Made by a program: the position numbers and the translations under genes. 64,000 bases of DNA from Cymbidium sinense (taxonomy: Eukaryota > Streptophyta > Magnoliopsida > Asparagales > Orchidaceae): assembly GCA_021442155.1 (NCBI GenBank), contig CM038222.1:56988266-57052265 (forward strand). Reading direction: 5' to 3'. Below, in pieces: positions 23,196-34,019 of the stretch. The notes beneath the pieces were generated by a model, which saw only the letters and a program-made list of their open reading frames with translations, was not told where the DNA came from and searched no databases. Within the stretch, counting starts at the first letter, position 1; each line of letters begins with the position of its first letter.

Positions 23196-24830
23196 TTCTC
23201 AAATCTCACAAGTTCGCATTTTTGACCGCAATTGACAAAGGAACTTGGGTATGTGATTGGGAAAGGTAAGACGCTAAAATTAAGGAAGAATTTTCACTAA
23301 CGATGTTCTTCCCCAATAAGGCGCAATGGACTACTAAAGAGAGGAAGAATAAAAAATCAAAAGAAGAATACTCGACGAGTTCCTCCCGACGTAAGAAACG
23401 GGATGGCTAAAGTGAGGGTGCGACAAAAATTGAAGGAAGATATCGACGATGTTCTTCCCGACGATCAAAATGAGGGCAAAAATGCGATCGAAAAGAATTC
23501 ACCATGATGTTCTTCCCGATACACAAAAAATGAAGGATTCTATAAGAATGGTCTTATTATATAGTGGGTTAGGCCAGAGGTTTGAGGGGCTGGCGGGCCA
23601 GAACAGTGGGCTTGAAGGGCTGCAGAAAATGGGCTGTAGGAGTAGGTTTCGCAGGCTGTGCAATTTTATGGGTTGGCAGCAGCTGGGTTGCAGTTTTGCG
23701 GGCTGACAGCGGGCTGAACGGCTGAATGGCAGAAAAGAGGAATGGCGAGACCAGGATCCGACAAAAACGGAGGCAGAACATCATGGAATAGAAAGGATTT
23801 CTGGCGAAAATGGCGGCAGACCACCGGCTGGCCATCGGCGGTATCACGGGACGCTGGTCGGGAGCGGAGCTGGTCGGGCGCACGGGCCGGAGCGGGCGGC
23901 GGGATCGCGCGGGTTACGCAGTTCGACGAAGCGGGTTGCACGGGCGCAGAGCGCACGAAGCGGGATTTCAAACCGGCGGGCGGCGGGCTCTGGTTGCGGG
24001 TTCGGGTCAGCGGGCCACAATTGTGGAAGACGCAGGTGTGATGATGGAAATGCTTTTGATTCAGAGATCGCATTAAGAATTTCCTTTGTTCATTATCGGC
24101 TCGTGTTCGTTAAGGGCTCGTTAACATTTGTTGTCAGAATTGTTTTCAGCTCGTAGGCTGCTCATAAGCATTATTTATTTATTTATTAATATTTTAAAAT
24201 ATTAAATTTAATAAAAAAAATTTAATACAAAATACAATTTTATAGTTATTTGTTTATAAATTGTGGAGTGTGAGGACTAACAATAAAAAATAATCTTTCA
24301 AAAGTAAATTTTATTACAAACAAAACTACATAAAGCAATATTATAATTGAATATCAAAATATGATCTATTAACATATTTTAGTATTTACAAAAATTACAT
24401 TATTACAAATTTGATTTACTACATTTGAATATGATTGAGTACACAAAAAAATTAAATAAATTATAAATAAATAAACAAATGAGTACATTGATACAATCCA
24501 ATCAAAAACTTTTATGAAGAAATTGAAACTTTAACATCTCTCAAACTCAAATAATCTTGATAATCTTGCTTGATTATTCACTCTCCGTAAGTCATCAACT
24601 TTGCCACATAAGATTTGCTTTTTGCACATTATACTTGAATACTTCTTTGCACTATATAAACAAAACTAAACATAAATTTATGTTATATAATTATTGAATA
24701 GAATTTGAAATTTTATATTGATAATCAATGATGCCATCATAAATACAATGGCTACGCTTAAATTCTTAAAAAAATACATAAATCCAAAATACAATGAAAC
24801 AACAATTAAAATGAAAACAATCATTTTATC

Positions 24831-25260
24831 AAGGACCAAAATACAATGAAATAACAAATAAAATGAAAGCAACAGTCAAAAAATAATTGAAACATATCAA
24901 ACTAAATATATATAGGACCATTTTATTAAGTTGCTATCTCATATTAAAAAGATTTAACATCATAGCCTTTAAACACTACAACTCTAAGCAATTCAAAGAC
25001 CAAAATATTATTGATAAACTAAGGACCAAAATACAATGAAATAACAAATAAAATAAAAACTGCGGTCCAAAAGTAATTGAACAGTCCCATCTAACAAGAT
25101 ATATAAGTAGCCATTTTATCAAGCTAAGTTGTATGATTGCATCTCATATTAAAAAAGATTTAACATCACAGCCTTTTAAACGCCTCAACTCTAAGCAATT
25201 CAAAGATAAAACCAATATGAATAAACTAAGGACCAAAATATAATGAAATAGAAAATTAAA
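24831..25260. repeat. About 190-200-bp tandem repeat inside the hAT
   Basis: Two adjacent units (about 24831-25019 and 25020-25227) and the start of a third. Each begins aaggaccaaaatacaatgaa and contains tctcatattaaaaa, atttaacatca and actctaagcaattcaaag. The first unit is also present in reverse orientation near 27830-28000. Confidence 0.8.
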
Positions 25261-25405
25261 TGAAAGCAATAACACCATGTAGCCAAATCCAATCTCAAGA
25301 ATGGAGAGAAGAGAAGTAGTCATTTCTCATAATAATATTTTGGCTACCAGATCATGTAGAATTTGATTTTTTTTCTAATGAAGTAAATCTTTTTTGAATG
25401 AATAA
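25030..25405. repeat. Left arm of internal inverted repeat in the hAT
   Basis: Reverse complement of about 27675-28000. Paired landmarks: tttttctaatgaag (near 25370-25382) with cttcattagaaa (near 27673), tagtcatttctcataata with tattatgagaaaagg, and ataacaccatgtag with ctacaccattat. The arms flank the transposase region. Confidence 0.7.
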
Positions 25406-25441
25406 CTGATGTAACAACAAAATCAGAAACCTAACATACAA

Positions 25442-27103
25442 TCAAAGGAGATGAAAATGATGGCTCTCTTTGTAGAGATTGCTCATATTGCTAACTAACA
25501 TAGCATTGTTAGAAACATATTGATTATAAATCTCCAAAAAAACTGATTCAACTTCTTTAATTTTGAAATCTATCTCTGAAGGTGAGTATATCTTTGGAAA
25601 TATAAAATTTATAAGCTTCATCTTTAAGTGTGGATCTAACACAACCGCTACAGACATTAGTAAATTACATTCTCCCCAGTACTTGTCAAATTTAATTTTC
25701 ATGGCATTTGCCATTTCTTTAATATACTCAGTTGATGAATTGCTTTCCTCCATCAACAACTTCTTAACATGCATAATAGTAGGTAAAAAAATATTAGTTG
25801 TAGGATATGTCGAACCAGAAATCATTTTCGTGATATTATGAAAAATAACAAGAAACTTCCTAATAATCTCATACCTTTCCCAATCAAAATCAGATGGCAA
25901 CCACTTGTAATTGCTATCTCGGGCTGCATAATGGTGGAAAATACTACAAAAAATAAATGCATATTCAAGCATAATGTATGTAGAATTCCATCGTGTAGAA
26001 CATCATAAACCCTTCATTGGAAATCCCTAATTGCGCCACCTCAACAAACTTATGTAATCTAGCATGAGACTTTTTAAGATATTTTATTGACTCTCTGATT
26101 TGATAAATAATATCTTGAATCTCCTTTAAACCATCTTGAATCATTATGTTCAAGATATGAGTACAACATCTGACATGGAAGAAATAACCCATAGAATGTA
26201 ACTTCCTCTTAAAGATTTGAGGCATTAGGAACATCATTATTACTCGCATTATCCAATGTAAGAAACTTTATCCTACAATTCCACTCCAACAAGCATATTG
26301 CATCACAAATAAAAGTACTTGTGTGAGGTGGTTCAAGATCAAAGAAACTGATAATACGCTTGTGTAATTTCCAAGACTCGTTAATATAATGAATTATTAA
26401 GCACATGTACCCCACTGTTTGACTAGAAGTCCAACAATCAATTGTTAATGAGACAATAAGTATGATGTTAAGATATGCCTTCAGCTTTCCTTTTTTTGCT
26501 TCATAAACTTTCATGCAATCATTTTTTTATAGTATTTCTAGAAACTCTTTCATAATTATGATTTAAGACCTTCAACAAAATATTGAACCAAGTATGCTCA
26601 ACCATCATAAATGGATACTCATATATCATTTTGAATTATTTCAACATGAAGATGATCATAATTCTTTGGATCTATAAAAATAGGAAGCTCAATTTCTGAA
26701 CTAGCATCAGAAGGCATAAAAATTAACAATTTTTGCCTTATATCTGGCAATTCCACAACTTGTTTATTTTTAGCTTTGATCTTATCACACTCCCTAACAT
26801 GTCTAAGAAGTTGTGAAGTGGTGCCAGTCTTGGATTTATGAAATTTTGTACCACAATACATGCATTGTAAATAGGAAGCATTGACGCCTTTTAAAGTAGA
26901 AATAGTTTCTGTAAAGTACTCCCAAACTGTAGACTTCTTTTTCTAGTCTTCATAGTGGGGATTCCTCCAACATTACTATCAAATATAATTGCTTTTGAAG
27001 AACTAGGTTGTGAAGAAAGATTAGAATTTTCATTACTATTTTCATCCTCTATAGTAATCTCATTACCATATGATGCAGTTTGAGATAGATCAAAATTTGA
27101 CAT
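25442..27103 (-). pseudogene. hAT-family transposase, BED zinc finger type, broken
   Basis: Five open pieces in order. Ser/Asn-rich N-terminus (27103-26891). BED zinc finger (26861 onward; CMYCGTKFHKSKTGTT followed by LLRHVREC). Catalytic part with SLTIDCWTSSQTVGYMCL and LTLDNASNND (26514-26209), carrying the first two acids of the hAT RNase H-like core. A segment with VRCCTHILNIMIQDGLKEIQ (26249-25965). A long piece (25972-25442) with NYKWLPSDFDWERYEIIRKF and MSVAVVLDPHLKMKLINFIF, matching the insertion and later core of plant hATs. The C-terminal dimerisation domain should follow, but 25441-25260 is inverted-repeat DNA with no such sequence. Frame breaks and the missing C-terminus make it inactive. 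Confidence 0.85.
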
Positions 27104-27672
27104 GGTAGTAGACTATATTGAAAAAAAAATGTGTCAAAACTAAAGGTACAATCCATATGCTACAAGTAAGAACATTAACATAATTTATTGTCACATTCCA
27201 TATAATGAGCAATTAGTAAATTTGACATATTAAGCATAGAAAGTCAACTTAAACATGAAACATGAGGCTTCTTCTTAATCCCATCAAAGCAAAACATAAT
27301 TAAATGAGAAGCCATTTACAAAATAAACCTATTTTATTTGCTATTTTATTGTGTTTTGGTCTTTACCTTATCAAATAAGTTGGTTTATCATTTCGGTGTT
27401 CAAGAATTTAAGCCATCAGCTATAAAGGCATCATTGAATAATAAAATATTTCAAACCCATTTTATAAGTAAAGCGACCATCATTATTAAGTGAACTTATT
27501 TTCTGCATAAGACTATTTGGCTATTTTTGCTGTTATTTTGATATCAATCTACATACTATTTTCTCCTATTTTCTTAGCCATGAGGCCTGAGAGAAAACCC
27601 CACATGGAATATATATTATATACACACCATGCCATCAAATTTCAGTCGCTTTATAAATTGACAAGTTAATGC

Positions 27673-28000
27673 TTCATTAGAAAGAAATCAAATTCTCCAT
27701 GATCTGTACTAAAAAATACTATTAGTTATTATGAGAAAAGGCTACTTTCTAATATTTTGAGATATGACTACTTTGTTGTTCTCCAGATTCTTCATTCATG
27801 AGACCATTTGATACTATTTATATAGCAATTAAGCTACACCATTATGACTATTAAGACTTAAGAGTAGTAATTTGTAAAGGGTTGTGATGTTAAATCTTTT
27901 AATATGAGATGCAACTTAAATGATCAATTCGCTATATCTTATTTAGTTTTTGTTTCAATTATTTTTTTGACCATTTTCATTTTATTTATTGATTCATTTA
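27673..28000. repeat. Right arm of internal inverted repeat in the hAT
   Basis: Inverted partner of 25030-25405. It lies just upstream of the transposase start on the minus strand, so in the transposon it would sit in the promoter or 5' region. Identity is imperfect, with small indels. Confidence 0.7.
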
Positions 28001-28869
28001 TAAATACTAAACTAGAAACCAAATTGAATACTAATTCCCTACATATAGATAGTAAACCCTAAAGGGCCTAAACTCCAAAATATACAAAAAAATCAAAAGA
28101 AAATACACTGATTTCATTGCACATTCCAACCAGGAATCGAATACTAGAAATCAGATATCCGAGAAATTTCAATAGCATATTAGCATTTTTGAGTCATCTA
28201 GAACCCATGCACTTCAGCAACTCAAGAAGTTAGGCAAAAGATGGAGAAACTAAAAAGTAATAAACGAGCACCAACGAAATTAAAGCGTGTAGTTCTCGAG
28301 CTTCTAATCGGCTACTGGATTAGCGTCGCAACTCACAAGAATATCAAGTGCTCGTAGTAGTAGAGCCGTAGAGGAGGTCTAGGAAGGAAGGAGTAGATAG
28401 CAAAATAAACAAATAAGACTCAAAAGATAAAGAGAAAGAAAAGAAGAGTCAAAGAGTCAAGAGTAAAAGTGTGGCTAGGTAGTTTAAGTAGTTAGGGTTT
28501 AGGAATTAGTTAAGATTTAATAAAAAATCTCCTCAAATCTAAAAAATATGAACTGTTCATTTCAACAATTAAAATTTTAAATTAATTTTCATTGTTATAA
28601 TGTGTCTAAATTTATTTAATTTAAATGTTATTAATTAAATTACTTATTCATGCAAATATAAAATTGATTAATTAATAATTTAATTATAAAAATATATTTA
28701 TATAATTTAAATATTTATTTATCAAGCCTAACGAACAACGACGAATTGTTTTATATCGCTCGATAATTGTTCATGTTCGTTATACTTAACGAATGAGGCA
28801 AACACGAGCTACTTAACAAGCCGAACATGAGCTACTTATGAACAACGAGCTTTTTTTTACGCTCAAGTG

Positions 28870-29384
28870 CGTGGAGTCAATGGAGGGCCGGTCGGCAATC
28901 TGCCATGCGGGTGGGTTGGAAGCTGCAGACCAGGGTCAGAGGTATGATCGGGCCGGCGACATGGTTTGGTCAATGAGTGGAAGATGTCTGCTGAGCGAAA
29001 GGACCGAGGCGAGCTGAAAGGGATCTGGCACGCGGGATGGTGATGCGGATTTGGCTGGATTGAGACGTGGCGAAAACCAGATGAAGGAAAAGCGGAAGAA
29101 GAAAATTTTCATGGAGTTTTTCTTGAATGTAAGAGAGTCAGAGAGAAATGGGGAGAGAGAGGAGAGTGGAAGAGAATGGAAGTGTAGAATGGGGAGTGGT
29201 TATCTTTCTATTTTATTTATTTTTTTAATTTTCTTTTCAAAACTGAAAATAGAACGTTGAGCATGGGGGTAATTTGGAAATTTTTAAATAAATTTAAATT
29301 TATTAAATATTTTAAATGTGGATTTCACGTGAAATGCACATAGTCAATATATAGATTTAGGGTAATTCCATTCTCAACACAACT
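28870..29384 (-). other. LTR interior of element A, right of the hAT
   Basis: Continuation of the interrupted LTR. The first part is GC-rich (28870-29050) and the rest carries GA-rich runs, the reverse of the pyrimidine-rich block at 6650-6840. The small plus-strand ORF 29051-29260 falls in the GA-rich run and is not considered a gene. Confidence 0.55.
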
Positions 29385-30338
29385 ATTCGTTTCACCGATG
29401 GAGGCCATTTGGTTGATTCGGCCAAATTGAGTCAATTTTAACTTGAAATGCACGCGCGCGACCTTGATTTTCATGCAGACTCATCCGAATCAAGTGTGAA
29501 TGGTCTCATTTGATAAATTTTGATGTTTTAAAGTCAGTGGCTTGATCAATTTCATGAACAGAGGTCGTTTGATCCTTTTCAATGCCTCTTGACCTTGATA
29601 TGCGTGCGGGCATGTTGATGACTCGAGCGCTTGATTGGTTGCTCATCAAGTTGTCCAATATTTATATCCTAAACAATTTCGATGTTCTAAACGTGATGAA
29701 AAAATCCGTTCATTGATCAGAGGTCATTTGAGTTAATTTTGATTACGTCCAGTGCGTTTCAGCCTCGATTTGCACGTTGTCACTTCAAATCACTCAATAT
29801 TTGCACAAACTCATCTAAATTGAGTACGGATAGTCTCATTTGATATATTTTGATATTTCAAAGCTAATGATGTAATCAATTTCATGAACGGAGGTCATTT
29901 GGTCATCATTGTAGCTTCCCAACTCTAATATGCGCATCGACATATTGATAGCTCGAGCGCTTAATCGATTGATCATTAGATTTTGAAATATTTATATTCT
30001 GACCAATTTCAACGTTCTGAATGCGATGGTGAAGTTCGTTCATCGATCGAAGGTCATTTCGATCATTTTCAGTGACATCTAGTATATTTTGAGCCTCAAT
30101 TTGTGCGTTGTCACCTCCGAAGTCCGTCGAATTCGATTTATGGGCTTATCTTGATTTATGACACATATGTGGAGGTCAACAGATGTGTTGCAAATCTGCT
30201 ATGGATTGGAATCTCTTTCCATCTTTGGCTAGTCAAATTTGAGCTATAGTAGTAGTAAAGCATGATAAAAATTGAAATGTAAAATCAATTATCAATGAAA
30301 CTAAATCTAAGCTAATTATGTCATTATGACTAATCTAC

Positions 30339-30785
30339 TTGTTCTTTATATCGATGAATCTTCAGAACACACTGTTCATCATGCAGCTAGGTCGTAGAGC
30401 CAACATCCATCTAGCTAATGTTGTAATCAATACTAGAGATGTTGGAGCTACCATTCAATTTGGTAGTGTAGACTTCCCAACCATTATTATTATAAATAAT
30501 TCTCAACCAACGCATATTCTACACTCAACCCAATGGAGGAGGACTATAGGAATGGCTACTTTTACTACTAAAGTTCCTCAAAAAAAAACCTAAGTGTTCA
30601 AAATATTGGGTCATTCTGAAGTGTCAATCATGAAAAGAATCATCACGGCGCAGAAAGTTTCAGTCATACCTGTAAATGTGACAACTCTGCCAATTGAACC
30701 TTTCACACTAGGAAGGCATGATGTTGAAGCCTCCTCTTCTGGAGGAAAACTAACTCAAAGGCAGCGGAGAAAGAAAAAATGCTGA
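30339..30785 (+). pseudogene. Leader ORF of element B (one stop)
   Basis: A single frame of about 148 codons with one TAA at 30591-30593. It includes LGRRANIHLANVVINTRDVG, ATIQFGSVDFPTIIII and IEPFTLGRHDVEASSSGGKL, and ends QRQRRKKKC. Parts recur in the element C leader (near 38085-38110 and 38310-38370), so the segment is shared by the family. It may be the remnant of the extra ORF that Ogre elements have ahead of gag. I recognise no domain. Confidence 0.5.
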
Positions 30786-31019
30786 GTTGGAGCTCATCAG
30801 CTCTCACCTGCGTCATCTATTACACAACCAGAACCAACAATCAGCTCTGACACTTCAGAAGAAACAACCTGAAACTCTATTTATTCGAGTATATAAAGTC
30901 ATAAAGGTTGTAAAAGAAAAGGTCTTATGAAGAAAATATATCAAATGTCAATTACTAGAGAAGCCGAGAATGCTTCATTACAAAAGTTACCATCAGTGGT
31001 AGTAAGAACTCATGATCGT

Positions 31020-31725
31020 TCTAAGCGAGCCCTGCATGGTGAACATCGGGGTGTGACACCTAAACCGCATGTCCAGGAATCCTCTGCCGAAAGGTCCCGA
31101 CAAAAAAGAAAACAAATATAGAGGCCAAAGCCTCGAGAAGAAGTTGCGACACTGAAGCTTCTTCACCTGGAAGTAATCTAACCCACTGCTTCTTCACCTG
31201 GAAGTAATCTAACCCAGAGATAGCGGGGAAAGAGAAATAGTGAACTACGTGCTCAATAGTCATTGTTCAAGTAGACATTGTACAACTAGCTGTGAACTAG
31301 AAGTGAGTGTTCCAAACCATAACATGTTTAACAACTTAAGATGAGTAAAGCGACTCTATTGGTCAAATCAAATAGTCATGGACGACAACATTAAGTTCCA
31401 TCTTCTCCGGAGGAAACTCAAAATTGTGTATGGAAGAGTGCATTGGGTCCTCAAAGTTAAAGGCAAATGATGATAAAGGAAAATATGAAGGTCACATCGT
31501 GGAGGCTGAGTTGCTCATTCAAAGAAACCTCCTCCTACAACCTTGATAAGATGTCTTATAATTCAAGTCCCCTATGGTGAGCATCATTGCGTAACACTTG
31601 GACCATAGGTCTAAGAATCCACCGTAGAAAGGTCCCGACAAATTGGTGAGCAAATTTGGAAGCAAAATCTCGAAGCGAAATTGCCTTACAAAAAGATAAT
31701 GACGTGACATCTAGACCGTACTCCC
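31020..31725 (+). repeat. Repeated leader segment of element B
   Basis: A roughly 120-bp unit occurs near 31025-31140 (tggtgaacatcgg ... gtccaggaatcctc ... aaaggtcccgacaaa) and again near 31570-31690 (tggtgagcatcat ... gtctaagaatccacc ... aaaggtcccgacaaat). A third partial unit lies near 31705-31725, where the deletion junction falls. A separate 34-bp direct repeat (cttcttcacctggaagtaat) lies at 31157-31213. Confidence 0.6.
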
Positions 31726-31727
31726 AC

Positions 31728-32155
31728 AAAATTCACTCCTTATGCGCAAGTATTTGGAGATGAAATAGTCTTGCCACTTGAAGTTGAATTACCTTCACTC
31801 CAAATAGCCATTCAATACAATCTCACCCAAGATGAGAATGTCCATCTACTGATGGAAGAGCTTGATACGCTTGATGAGGTCAGTCTCCAAGCTTAGCAAA
31901 ATTTAGAAATTTATCAAGCAAGGATGTCCAAAGTATTCTCAATCATATGGTCCATCCTTGAGCTTTTCAAAAAGGAGAATTGGTCAAGAAGACCAATTAT
32001 TCTAATTAAAAATTTGGTGGCAAATTTGACCCTAACGGGAAGGCCCTTTTGTCATTGAAAAGTGTATCGGAGGGCATACCAACTCATCAACCTAAAGGAT
32101 GAAAACTAATCTCGCCAATTAATGGTCGATACTTGAAAAAGTATTATACATGATG
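31728..32155 (+). pseudogene. Integrase C-terminal remnant of element B
   Basis: The translation gives VFGDEIVLPLEVELPSLQIA, then ELDTLDEVSLQA and further on KVYRRAYQLINLKDEN, colinear with element C 45560-45980. Stops and frameshifts are present. No catalytic residue is included. Confidence 0.8.
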
Positions 32156-33961
32156 ATCACATTCTCGAGGTATAATAGAAATCCACCTGCAAGACAAGGG
32201 CATTTTTTTTAGTATATCTATTTAGGTTGACATCGTGCTTTATGCCGAGATCCCTAAATAAACATACTTTAGATGAAAAATTTTTTCGTGAAAATTTTTC
32301 TATTACATAGGAGGAATTTTTAGATTTTTATATATAGATGAAATCAATGTTGTATGTTAAAATCCCCTTTAGAGTATAGCAATTCAAATATTGATGTATT
32401 TATGTTTTTTTATCTTGAAAATTCTTCTAAATGTACTTTAAAATTCTCGCTGCAAGATAGGGGCATTTTTTAGTTTATGTTTAGCTTATTTGAGTCGACA
32501 TCATACTATAAGATGAGATCCTCAAATATATGCTGATTCAAGTTAACATCGAGCTTTATGCTGAAATCCCTGAATATATCCATAATTATCATTGTTAAGT
32601 TGCATGTTTTTGTAGGAACAAAAAGAATCTATTTCTCTGCATGAGAAGACATCTCTAAATGTCAAGAAATTTATCTCTCATATTTGCTAAAATTCTAAAA
32701 ATTAAGTCATAAGAACTCTCGATTTCAGAAGCTTCAATCAATTGAGTTGGAAAAATAACAACCTCTATATCCTGAAGTCTAGGACACGGATGGGTTCTAA
32801 AGGTCAAACTCAACAAGCCCACAAATGGCCGAGTTGTTGACTCTCTCCTCACTCAACAAGTTGTGAGAAAAGACCACAGTGAAAGAGCCCCCGTTCGTCA
32901 GTCTGATGATAAAATCACAAACCCACTACATATTAAGTCAAAGACTCGAGTAGGTTCTAAAGGTCAAACTCAACAAGCCCAAATATGGCCAAGTTGCTGA
33001 CGATCTCCTCACTCAACAAGCCAAAAGAAAAGGCCACAGTGAAAGAGCCCTTGCTCCCAATGATGATCAAATAATCAAATTAGTGATTACAAGCAACTAG
33101 GATCTAAGTGATCTTTCTACTTGATTGATAGATCAAGATAATTTGAGGAAACGCTCAATTCAGGGGTGCCTCAAATCAATCTTCATATTACATGCAAAGT
33201 GATATTTCAATCTATTCTCAAATGATCTGATCAAGCTCTAAGCACAAATCAAAGCCAATCTCCTCATCGAGTTCGTCAAAGCAGAAAGCACAGGATCGAG
33301 GAAGCAATTCCATTGTTCAAACAAAGTCGATGGCTGAACTAAAGGAATTTCGTGATTATTCAGTCTGTTAAAGCACATGTTGCTAGACTAATAACTCAAC
33401 ATTGATCATATATAAGTCGGGTCATCATGTGTACCTCCAACTAATCCAAAGCGAAGCATAGGGTTCATTAGTGCATTACACTTCACGACAAGTCAATAGG
33501 GACCAATCAGTCGCCTTCATCAAGTCCATCAAGCTCAAAGCTAGGACAGAAGAAATTTCAAATCTGACCAAGCACGGATAAACCAATTCCCCAGCAGAAT
33601 CATTCATCAAATTAAATAAACCAATTCCTCCATCAAACCCAACCCAGCACAAAGCCAGGGTTAGAGGAAACTCAAATCTGCAGTGATATAAAAGAAAGAG
33701 CTCTTCAATAAAGCCATTAAAGCAGATAGTAGATGGTGTATGAACTCTTATCAATCCTACAAGTCGATTCTGATAAATCAAGCCCATCATTTAGCATGCC
33801 CTGAATAAGGCAGCATACTAATGACAAATCATGTCAAAGCTCCGTGAGCTACCACAATCGAAGCTGAAGTGATCCAAGTTCTATGGCCAGCCCAAAGGGT
33901 CAACCAATTTTCAACAAACATGACTCGCTTCATGTGTGAATCACATTTGTTGGAGGGCATT
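32156..33961 (+). other. 3' UTR of element B
   Basis: Homologous to 46000-47756. Two tandem units of about 160 bp start near 32791 and 32951 (ggttctaaaggtcaaactc ... cctcactcaacaag ... agtgaaagagccc). The final bases gttggagggcatt before the LTR are the likely polypurine tract. Short minus-strand ORFs (32655-32852, 33476-33790) are incidental. Confidence 0.65.
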
Positions 33962-34019
33962 TGTTGACCTCCATATGTGTGTCATAAGTCAAATTCAAGC
34001 TTACAAATCAAATTCAATG

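Larger units (their letters stand above)
24070..28860 (-). mobile_element. hAT DNA transposon nested in the LTR of element A
   Basis: About 4.8 kb, bounded by subterminal repeats of the word gctcgtgttcgtta: left end near 24099-24130 (ggctcgtgttcgttaaggg), and in reverse near 28730-28850 (taacgaa, cgaacatgagc, aacgagc). Aligning the left end with the reverse of the right end gives matching words in the same order, i.e. degenerate terminal inverted repeats. A BED-finger/hAT transposase remnant lies on the minus strand in the middle. A clear 8-bp target duplication was not found, so the ends are approximate. Confidence 0.7.
9985..30181 (-). mobile_element. Ogre/Tat retrotransposon A, minus strand, 3' LTR truncated, carrying a nested hAT
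   Basis: Read on the minus strand: 5' LTR (30181-21548, interrupted by a hAT transposon), primer binding site (21542-21527), leader, gag, protease, reverse transcriptase, two RNase H domains, integrase, a repeat-rich 3' UTR and the first 745 bp of the 3' LTR (10729-9985). It lies between the 5' LTR of element B (5406-9984) and the B interior (from about 30190), so A appears to have inserted into B and then lost the distal part of its 3' LTR. The expected target duplication (gatgt at 30182-30186) cannot be checked because the other side is deleted. Length without the hAT is about 15.4 kb. All protein domains are frameshifted or interrupted. Confidence 0.8.
21548..30181 (-). mobile_element. 5' LTR of element A, interrupted by hAT
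   Basis: The minus-strand LTR starts at 30181 (tgttgacctccacatatg) and ends near 21548. About 4.8 kb of hAT DNA (24070-28860) splits it. Relative to the LTR at 33962-37740 it lacks about 540 bp near its end (junction near 21606). It holds about two 325-bp units (29385-30050), a TA expansion at 23097-23190, and a GC-rich block at about 23560-24060 that is much weaker in the other LTRs. Confidence 0.75.
30190..33961 (+). mobile_element. Interior of element B, internally deleted
   Basis: Begins with leader landmarks found after the primer site of element C (tctctttccatctttggctag near 30210). It continues through the leader ORF region to about 31725, then jumps straight to the last ~430 bp of pol (integrase C-terminus) and the 3' UTR. 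Everything from gag to most of integrase, about 6-7 kb in element C, is absent. Only a vestige of the primer site is visible. Its 5' LTR is at 5406-9984 and its 3' LTR at 33962-37740. Confidence 0.75.

Noticed and set aside
23569..24076. Overlapping GC-rich ORFs on both strands (85-135 codons)
   Set aside because: High GC removes stop codons by chance. No motif is seen, and the position is inside the LTR of element A.
24034..28870. 8-bp target duplication for the large hAT
   Set aside because: No convincing 8-base match was found between the two boundary regions; ends are given as approximate.
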